From the NCBI RefSeq assembly GCF_028657905.1, contig NZ_CP117781.1:1922001-1986000 (forward strand): 64,000 nt of DNA. The letters are read 5' to 3'. The notes beneath the pieces were generated by a model that made no database searches, had not been told where the DNA came from, and was given only the letters and a program-made list of their open reading frames with translations. The translations under genes were made by a program, and so were the position numbers. The stretch's first letter is position 1. Every line of letters starts with the position of its first letter. This stretch comes from Burkholderia sp. FERM BP-3421 (GTDB lineage: Bacteria; Pseudomonadota; Gammaproteobacteria; Burkholderiales; Burkholderiaceae). Positions 55,807 to 62,319 of this stretch are shown one piece after another.

Positions 55807-56568
55807 TCAGAACGATTCCTTGTAGGGGCGCAGGTCAAGCTCGTGCGTCCACGCGCTGCGATGCTGCCGATGCAACTGCCAGTAGCTGTCGGCGATCGCG
55901 TCGGGCGACAACAGCCCATCCTCGCCCGCCAGCGCGGCGAGTTGCGGCGCGCCCTGCCGCAGCCGCTCGCCGTCGATCCCGCCGTCGATCACCGCGTGCG
56001 CGACATGCACGCCGCGCGGCCCGAACTCTCGCGCGAGCGTCTGCGCGAGGGAACGCAGGCCCGCCTTCGCCGACGCGAACGCGGCAAACGGCGGCCGACC
56101 CCGCAGCGACGCGGTCGCGCCCGTGAACAGCAGACTGCGCGGCTCGTTCGTCGCCGCCACGTCGAGCAACTGCGGCAGCACCGCCTGCGCGAACAGCAGG
56201 CCGCCGATCACGTTGGTGCGCCACGCGCCTTCGAAATCGGCCACGCGCAGTTCGAGCGTCGGGCCGCGCACCGCATTGCCCGCGTTGAATATGCCCGCGC
56301 GCAACGCACCCAGCTCGCGCACCCGCCCCGCGATGCGGCGCACGTCGTCCTCGTTCGCGATGTCGCCGACGAGCGCGTGCGCGACGCCGCCGTGCGCCCG
56401 GATCTCCTCCGCGACGGCTTCCACGCGCGCCGCGGTGCGGCCGCTCAGCGCCACGGCATAGCCTTCCCGTGCGAAGCGCCGCCCCACCGCCGCACCAAGC
56501 CCCGCGCTCGCGCCGACGCCCGCGACCCACGCGAGCGGACGAGAAGCGGACTGCGATTGATCTGTCAT
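55807..56568 (-). CDS. Short-chain dehydrogenase/reductase with Phe in place of catalytic Tyr
   Basis: A 253-residue SDR. The nucleotide-binding loop reads AGVGASAGLGAAVGRRFARE (a variant of T-G-x3-G-x-G), and NAGNAV matches the N-A-G motif. The catalytic Y-x3-K is replaced by F-x3-K in PFAAFASAKAGLRSLAQ. Such SDRs occur but may not perform ordinary carbonyl reduction. Start at 56568 (MTDQSQSASRPLAWVAGVGA); the longer open frame is not conserved. It is upstream of and co-oriented with the CmcJ/NvfI-like gene. Confidence 0.85.
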   Translation of the reverse strand: MTDQSQSASRPLAWVAGVGASAGLGAAVGRRFAREGYAVALSGRTAARVEAVAEEIRAHGGVAHALVGDIANEDDVRRIAGRVRELGALRAGIFNAGNAVRGPTLELRVADFEGAWRTNVIGGLLFAQAVLPQLLDVAATNEPRSLLFTGATASLRGRPPFAAFASAKAGLRSLAQTLAREFGPRGVHVAHAVIDGGIDGERLRQGAPQLAALAGEDGLLSPDAIADSYWQLHRQHRSAWTHELDLRPYKESF

Positions 56569-56654
56569 GTCATTCACCCTATCTCGCCGGACCCGGCGAT
56601 GAAAAGAACAAAACGGACTAAGCTTATCGACACCACTGCAAACCCCTCTTTGCA

Positions 56655-56706
56655 TGGCCCGATGAGCATAGTCCGTTTCGAAAACCCTGCGGATGACGCT
56701 GGTATG
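56655..56706. repeat. Near-repeat copy B flanking the CmcJ-SDR pair
   Basis: The core 56677-56706 matches the core of copy A at 27 of 30 positions in the same orientation. It lies between the SDR start and the metI stop, so the two copies bracket the CmcJ-SDR pair. Confidence 0.6.
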
Positions 56707-56710
56707 CGCG

Positions 56711-57379
56711 TCAGCGTCGTTGCGCGAGCACCCGTGTCAGGCGATCGCCCGACATCTGCACCGCCTGCACGAGCACGACCAGCACCACCACGGTCGCGAG
56801 CATCACGCGCTGGTTGAAGCGCTGATAGCCATAGCGGATCGCGAGATCGCCGAGCCCGCCGCCGCCCACCACGCCCGCCATCGAAGAGAAGCCGATCAGC
56901 ATCACGACGGTCAGCGTCAGCCCCGCCAGCAGCGACGGAAACGCCTCGGGAAGCAGCACGTCGCGCACCACGTGACGCGCGGTGCCGCCCATCGCGACGA
57001 TCGCCTCGATGCGACCGCGATCCACCTCGTCGAGCGAGGCCTCGACCACGCGCGCGAAGAACGGGATCGCGCCGATCGCGAGCGGCACCACGGCGGCCGT
57101 GCTGCCGAGGCTCGTACCGACCACGAGACGGGTCAGCGGAATCAGCGCGATCAGCAGCACGACGAACGGCACCGAGCGTCCGATGTTGATCGCGAATCCG
57201 AGCACGGCCGCCGCGCGCGGCGCATCGAACACGCCGGGCTTGCGCGCGACGCACAGCAGCACGCCGAGCGGCAGGCCGCCCGCGATCGTGGCCAGCGTGG
57301 CGAGCGCGACCATGTAGAGCGTCTGCAGCGTGCCGGTCGCGACCAGCGCGGCCACCTCGCTCCAATCCTGCGGATTCAT
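56711..57379 (-). CDS. metI: MetI-type D-methionine ABC transporter permease
   Basis: Inner-membrane permease of 222 residues with about five spans. The N-terminal TGTLQTLYMVALATLATIAG and the ATPase-contact loop EAIVAMGGTARHVVRDVLLP are typical of MetI. FSSMAGVVGGGGLGDLAIRY near the C-terminus is diagnostic. Start at 57379. It is 34 bp downstream of metQ. No MetN ATPase gene lies in this window, so the ATPase must come from elsewhere. Confidence 0.93.
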   Translation of the reverse strand: MNPQDWSEVAALVATGTLQTLYMVALATLATIAGGLPLGVLLCVARKPGVFDAPRAAAVLGFAINIGRSVPFVVLLIALIPLTRLVVGTSLGSTAAVVPLAIGAIPFFARVVEASLDEVDRGRIEAIVAMGGTARHVVRDVLLPEAFPSLLAGLTLTVVMLIGFSSMAGVVGGGGLGDLAIRYGYQRFNQRVMLATVVVLVVLVQAVQMSGDRLTRVLAQRR

Positions 57380-57413
57380 CGCGCCTCCCTGCCCGTCATG
57401 CCGACGACGCGCC

Positions 57414-58250
57414 TCACGACCCCGCTCCCGGCGCATGCACCGGGATCACCGAGCCCTGGTAGCGATCGCGGATGAACCGCGCGACGGCCGGCGAACCGAG
57501 CGCGTCGGCCAGCTTGCGAATGCGCGGATCGCCGGCCAGCTGCGGCGTCGTCACCACCACGTTCGCATACGGGTTGCCCGCGACCGGCTCGAGCCCGAGC
57601 GCATCCTTCGCGGGCGACAGCCCGGCTTCGAGCGCGTAGTTGCCGTTGATCACCGCGAGCGCGACGTCGTCGAGCGCGCGCGGCAGCTGCGGCGACTCGA
57701 TCTCCAGCACCTTCAGGTGCTTCGGGTTCGCGACGATGTCGCGCGGCGTCGCGAGGCTGCGATCCACGCCGGTGAGGCCAGGCTTGAGCGTCACGAGGCC
57801 CTGCGCCTGCAGCAGGAACAGGGCGCGGCTCAGGTTGGCCGCGTTGTTCGGCACCGCGACCGTCGCGCCCTCCGGCACCTGATCGAAACGGCGGTACCTG
57901 CGCGAGTAAACGCCGAGTGGCTCGATGTGCACGCTTGCCGCGACCACGAACTTGCGGCCCAGCGCCGCCTCCTGCGAATGCAGATAAGGCACGTGCTGGA
58001 AATAGTTCGCGTCGACGTCGCCGTGCGCGAGCAGCTCGTTCGGGTTCACGCCGTTCGGAATCTCGATCACGTCGAGCTTGAGTCCCGGCGTGATCTTCTG
58101 CGCATACGCGAGGATTTCCGCGTGCGGAATCGCGTCGGCGGCGATCCGCAGCGGCGGCGCATCGGCCGCGCCGGCGGGCGCGACGACCGCGAACGACACC
58201 GCCCAGGCGGTCAACAGACGGACGCAGCGTCCGGAAACGAAATCGAACAT
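57414..58250 (-). CDS. metQ: MetQ/NlpA-type methionine-binding protein
   Basis: Periplasmic binding protein of 278 residues. A signal peptide (LLTAWAVSFAVVAPAGAA) without a clear lipobox is followed by LRIAADAIPHAEILAYAQKI, ANYFQHVPYLHSQEAALGRK and AVPNNAANLSRALFLLQAQG, all typical of MetQ/NlpA. Start at 58250; longer frames upstream are shadows. The ligand may be methionine or another sulfur compound, given the nearby oxygenases. It is read between the oxygenase gene (65 bp upstream) and metI. Confidence 0.92.
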   Translation of the reverse strand: MFDFVSGRCVRLLTAWAVSFAVVAPAGAADAPPLRIAADAIPHAEILAYAQKITPGLKLDVIEIPNGVNPNELLAHGDVDANYFQHVPYLHSQEAALGRKFVVAASVHIEPLGVYSRRYRRFDQVPEGATVAVPNNAANLSRALFLLQAQGLVTLKPGLTGVDRSLATPRDIVANPKHLKVLEIESPQLPRALDDVALAVINGNYALEAGLSPAKDALGLEPVAGNPYANVVVTTPQLAGDPRIRKLADALGSPAVARFIRDRYQGSVIPVHAPGAGS

Positions 58251-58315
58251 GGCACACCCACGGGAAAAGGAAACAGGAAGCGCCGCGCGAGCGCGCGGCC
58301 GCGATGCGATAAGCG

Positions 58316-59356
58316 TCAGGCCGCCTGAGCGGCGAGCACGTCGGCGTAGTGACGGCGGGCGACGTCCGGATGCGAGCGCAGCCGCCCCTTCAGGTAGTTC
58401 GGCCCGACCTCGTGGAACAGCGGGTTGTCCGGGTCGCTCGCCGGCCCGCGCGCCTGCGCGGCCAGCCCGGGCGGCAGCGTGAGCAGCGGCACCGTGGCGT
58501 CGAGACGCGCGCCGAGGAAAAAAGCGATCGACAGCCGGTCGCGGCCGGCGGGCGGCGTCACCACCCGGTGCACGGTCGCGCGCAGATAGCCGTTGGTCGC
58601 CAGTTCCAGCAGTTCGCCGATATTGACGACGAAGGTGCCCGGCAACGGCGTCGCATCGATCCATCCGCCGTCGTCCGCCGCCACCTGCAGCCCGCCCTGC
58701 TCGTCCTGCAACAGGAAGCTCAGGAATCCCGAATCCTTGTGCGGCCCGACGCCCTGATCGTCGCCCGTCGCCTCGCGGCCCGGATAGCGGATCAGCTTGA
58801 TATGTTCATTCGGCGTCGCGCCGTAGATCGCCTCGAACGCATCGGCCGGCTGCGCGAGCGCGACCGCGAACGCCTGCAGCACGCGGATCGCGACGCCCGT
58901 CAGCTCGCGCTGCCAGCGCAGCAGCGCCGGCTTCAGGTCCGGCAGCGCGTCCGGCCACTGGTTGGGCCCTTGCAGGCGGGTCCAGGCCGGCAAGCCGGCC
59001 TGCTGCGCGATCACCGGCCGTTCCGCGCCGATGTCGAACTGCTCGCGCCAGTCGCGCCGGCCGCGCGTCAGCTCGTCGCCGGCGCGCGTATAGCCGCGAA
59101 AATGCGCCGAATTCGCCATTTCAAGCGCGAGCTTGTCCGCCTCCGGCAGCGCGAAGAAACGCCGCGCGGCCGATTGGATCGACTGGCCCAGCGCGAGATC
59201 GATGCCGTGACCGCGCAGATAGAAGAAACCGACATCGCGCGCGGCATGGCGCAGCGCGGCGAGAAAACCGTCGCGCGCGGCGGCGTCGGCGGAATCGAAG
59301 TCGGACAGATCGAGGATGGGCAGTGCGCGGGCCTGTTCGTCTTGTTGCAGCGTCAT
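58316..59356 (-). CDS. Isopenicillin-N-synthase-like Fe(II)/alpha-ketoglutarate oxygenase
   Basis: A 346-residue oxygenase of the IPNS/2OG-FeII superfamily. The DIOX_N domain starts LPILDLSDFDSADAAARDGF. The iron ligands are in VGPHKDSGFLSFLLQDEQGG (H-x-D) and in the distal His of YLRATVHRVVTPPAGRDRLS, where R-x-S binds the co-substrate. Its natural substrate is unknown; relatives occur near sulfonate or methionine transporters. It heads a leftward group with metQ and metI. Confidence 0.88.
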   Translation of the reverse strand: MTLQQDEQARALPILDLSDFDSADAAARDGFLAALRHAARDVGFFYLRGHGIDLALGQSIQSAARRFFALPEADKLALEMANSAHFRGYTRAGDELTRGRRDWREQFDIGAERPVIAQQAGLPAWTRLQGPNQWPDALPDLKPALLRWQRELTGVAIRVLQAFAVALAQPADAFEAIYGATPNEHIKLIRYPGREATGDDQGVGPHKDSGFLSFLLQDEQGGLQVAADDGGWIDATPLPGTFVVNIGELLELATNGYLRATVHRVVTPPAGRDRLSIAFFLGARLDATVPLLTLPPGLAAQARGPASDPDNPLFHEVGPNYLKGRLRSHPDVARRHYADVLAAQAA

Positions 59357-59560
59357 GGTGCGTGATTCCGGCAGAAAGTCTGGAAAGCGTAGGCATCGCG
59401 GGAAATTGATGCTAACAAAGCGGGAAATCGCGGCAAAACAACAAAATCCGCTATGGATATGCCGGAATCGGTGGCGCGAGCGCGCGCGAAATACGCAGCC
59501 GCGCCGGACGCGCGGCGCGGTGAAAGCGCGGGCCGAACGGCCCGGCGGAGGATGAACGGC

Positions 59561-60580
59561 TTACTTCGACAGGCTGGCGCGCACCGTGTATTCGCCGGCC
59601 GAGGTCTCTTCCTGATGCACCGTGTAGCGTGTCCCGTCGAAATCGGACGGCAGCGGTTCGACCGGGTAGCCGTGCTTTTCCCAGGCGTCGAGGCCGCCCT
59701 TCAACGCGCGGACATCGCGGATGTTCTTGCGATGCAGCTGCGCGACGATGCGCTTCGCGGTGGCCTCGTTCGGGCACACGCAGTACACGACGATCGCGCG
59801 CTTGAGCAGCACCGGATCCAGCTGCTCGGGGGTATCGAGATCGAGCGGATAGGCGCCTGCGATCCGGTAGGCCTCCTTCTCGCGCACCGCGCGCGGCCGC
59901 GCATCGAAAATCAGCGGCGGCTCGTTCGACTTCATCATCTCGTCGAGCTGCTGCGGCGTGATGCGCACCTTCCCGAGCCAGCGCCGGAACTGCACGCGCC
60001 GCACCCATCGGTACAGCAGGAAGGTGACGAAGATCGCGGCGAACGCGTCGAAGATGGTGCCACCGCTGTGGCGCACCCACAGCACGAGCTGCACGATCTC
60101 CTCATGCAGCAGCGCGCCGCCGAACAGCCAGACACTCGCCCACAGCGACGCACCGGCCAGATCCCACAGCAGGAACACGCGCACGCCGACCGCGGTCGTG
60201 CCGAGCAGCGGCGCGGACACGAGCCCGAGGCCCGGCAGGAATTTCGCGAGCACGAGGAGCGGCGCGCCATAGCGTTCGAATACGTTGCGCGCGATACGCA
60301 CGGTGGTGTCGAGCGACAACGAGAAGCGCACGAGCCCGTTGAGCAGTCGCCGGCCGCGCAGGCGCCCGGCGAAGAACCACAGGGAATCCGCCAGCATCGT
60401 CGCGCCGATCGCCGCGCACAGCATGCCCGCGTAGGAAGCCTGCCCCATCGCCGCCATCGTGCCGCCGAGGATCAGCATCGGCACGGCCGGCACCGGCATC
60501 CCAAGCTGCGTGATGAGGACGCTCAGGAAGACGGCCCAGGGGCCGAGCGACGACGGAATTGCGACTGGAAAATGCCACAC
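59561..60580 (-). CDS. DedA (VTT) membrane protein fused to a rhodanese domain
   Basis: A 339-residue fusion. Residues about 1-195 form a DedA/VTT-type membrane domain (SVLITQLGMPVPAVPMLILG; LVLAKFLPGLGLVSAPLLG), a family linked to membrane lipid transport. After a short basic linker, residues about 205-310 are a rhodanese domain (PPLIFDARPRAVREKEAYRI) whose active-site region is IVVYCVCPNEATAKRIVAQL, with Cys present. This architecture is known in Burkholderia and relatives. Joint function is unclear. Confidence 0.9.
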   Translation of the reverse strand: MWHFPVAIPSSLGPWAVFLSVLITQLGMPVPAVPMLILGGTMAAMGQASYAGMLCAAIGATMLADSLWFFAGRLRGRRLLNGLVRFSLSLDTTVRIARNVFERYGAPLLVLAKFLPGLGLVSAPLLGTTAVGVRVFLLWDLAGASLWASVWLFGGALLHEEIVQLVLWVRHSGGTIFDAFAAIFVTFLLYRWVRRVQFRRWLGKVRITPQQLDEMMKSNEPPLIFDARPRAVREKEAYRIAGAYPLDLDTPEQLDPVLLKRAIVVYCVCPNEATAKRIVAQLHRKNIRDVRALKGGLDAWEKHGYPVEPLPSDFDGTRYTVHQEETSAGEYTVRASLSK

Positions 60581-60687
60581 GGGGCGCTCCTCGAAGGCGG
60601 GGCGGCCGCCGGGCCGCCCCGACCGGCAGCATGCCTCGGCGCTCCCGTGGCGTAAACCGGTATCTTCCGCATTCTAGACGCGTTTGA

Positions 60688-61743
60688 TTACACCTGTTTT
60701 GCGACCCCGGGCGCGGCCTGGGCGCCGCATGCCGGGCAAAAGCGGCTGAATGCGTTCTTGCGCGCGCGGCACTGCCCGCACGCGTCGAATACGCCGATGC
60801 CGCAGTGCGGACAGAAATTCCGCTGCGAGTCGGCCGTATCGAGCGGGCGTTCGCACCCGGGACAGATCTTCTTGTCGATCTGCGCATAGGCACTGACGAA
60901 ATCGATCGCGCCGCGCCGGGCCGCATCGGGTTGCTGCTCCTCGCTACGCTGCCGCTCGAGATAGCGCGCAAGTGCGCGGATTGCGTACTGGCCCGCCGCG
61001 ACCGTCACGGCCAGCCCGACCAGATAGCGCACATAACCGCCGTAGCTCGGCAGATACGGCACCAGCTCGACGAAAAATCCATACAGCGCGAACAGGATGA
61101 AACCCCAGACGAACGGCCAGTAGCGGCTCTTGCGCTGCGTCGCGAACAGCCAGCCGGCGATCAGCACCGGCGGCAGCGTGAACAGCAGCCGCACACCGAA
61201 CACGCGCAGTTCCTGGCGACGGAGCGCCGCGTCGAGACGCGTCTGCGCGGCCGCATCGAGCGCGGCGCGCGCCGCGGTCAGGCCGTCGCGCTCACGTTCG
61301 AACGCCGCCCCCTGCTGCTTGAGATCGGCCAGCTTCGCCTCGGCGGCGCGCTCGCGCTGCGTCGCGCCCTCGAATGCGCGTGCATGGCCGAGTACCGACG
61401 GATCCTCGTCCGCACGGTCCGTCACGTGCCGGGCCGATGCCGTCGCCTGGAATGCCTCGCGCGCCTGACGCGTGTCCTGCCGCGCGGCATCGAGCAGCAC
61501 GCCGGCCTGATCGAGCGCATCACGATTCGCGGTGATCCGGGTGGACAGCGCCGCCAGTTGCGCATCGAGCGGACGGGCCGCGGCCAGGTCGACGAACGTA
61601 TCGCGCTGCAGGTCGGCCGCCACGCGCGGCAGGTCACCGACGATCAAGCCGCCCAGCCCGGCCAGAAACACGGCAAACACCACCGCAATGATCCACAACG
61701 CCCGCTGATACCAGACCTCAGCCACGCGCAAGCCCTTCGACAT
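60688..61743 (-). CDS. Membrane protein with coiled coil and C-terminal zinc ribbons
   Basis: A 351-residue protein of unknown function. A first membrane span (WIIAVVFAVFLAGLGGLIVG) is followed by about 130 residues of Ala/Arg/Gln-rich coiled coil. Three further spans (LLFTLPPVLIAGWLF; WPFVWGFILFALYGFFVE; YLVGLAVTVAAGQYAIRA) come next. The tail has three C-x2-C pairs (CPGCERP, CPHCGIG, CPACGAQ) plus CGQC, consistent with double zinc ribbons. No family name is assigned; a role in envelope signalling or quality control is a guess. Confidence 0.8.
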   Translation of the reverse strand: MSKGLRVAEVWYQRALWIIAVVFAVFLAGLGGLIVGDLPRVAADLQRDTFVDLAAARPLDAQLAALSTRITANRDALDQAGVLLDAARQDTRQAREAFQATASARHVTDRADEDPSVLGHARAFEGATQRERAAEAKLADLKQQGAAFERERDGLTAARAALDAAAQTRLDAALRRQELRVFGVRLLFTLPPVLIAGWLFATQRKSRYWPFVWGFILFALYGFFVELVPYLPSYGGYVRYLVGLAVTVAAGQYAIRALARYLERQRSEEQQPDAARRGAIDFVSAYAQIDKKICPGCERPLDTADSQRNFCPHCGIGVFDACGQCRARKNAFSRFCPACGAQAAPGVAKQV

Positions 61744-62319
61744 CGTATCGCCCTCCTGAAGAAACGGATGCCGGGCGCGCCGGCGTCATCCGCCACCGGC
61801 TCCGCGCCCGCCGCCATGATCGCGCCATCGCACGCGGCAATCAATCTTCATATCAATTGCCTGTTCAAATCATTTTTGATTCCAATGATTATTTCCGGGC
61901 AATTTTCGATTATCCGACCCTCTCGATATTCAAGCATTAAAAGAGCATCTTTAAAAAGGCGCGTGAACTGCGACAGCTTGTCGCAGTTCACGCGCCTTTT
62001 TATCTTTCAGCGAGCCTTCCGCGCGCCTTCAATCGACCTTCCAACCGCTTGCATGCCTTTTTCTGCTGACCCTCTTGAATTAACGGAACTTGACAAGAAA
62101 CGGGAAAATTTACATCTCGCCAGATTGTCAGATGACGTCATTTTTCAATATTTAACGTCAAATTTACAGAATTTATCGGTTGACGTGTTTTTATCTGACC
62201 TTTGTCTCAATAAAATTCACTTTCAAATTCATTACGCCATATTTCATGCCGATTAAATCTGACCTCTTCTGACTGATTGATCGGTGAACTCATCACGTCA
62301 TTCAGAGGGGTTGGACACC
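61744..62319. other. Divergent intergenic region upstream of the autotransporter
   Basis: 0.58 kb. The left part contains the strong hairpin; the right part (62080-62300) is AT-rich and carries four TGACGT half-sites at 62133-62140 (palindromic TGACGTCA), 62155-62160, 62181-62186 and 62295-62300. No gene is supported here. Confidence 0.55.
61953..62001. terminator. Very strong hairpin with flanking A and T runs (bidirectional terminator-like)
   Basis: Two perfect 23-bp arms (61953-61975 and 61979-62001) are separated by a GCT loop. The outer ends are AAAAA and TTTTT, so the structure would work as an intrinsic terminator in both directions. It lies in the gap between two genes transcribed away from each other, where no known transcript should end. 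It may therefore terminate an unannotated small RNA or attenuate a long leader of the adhesin gene. Confidence 0.85.
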
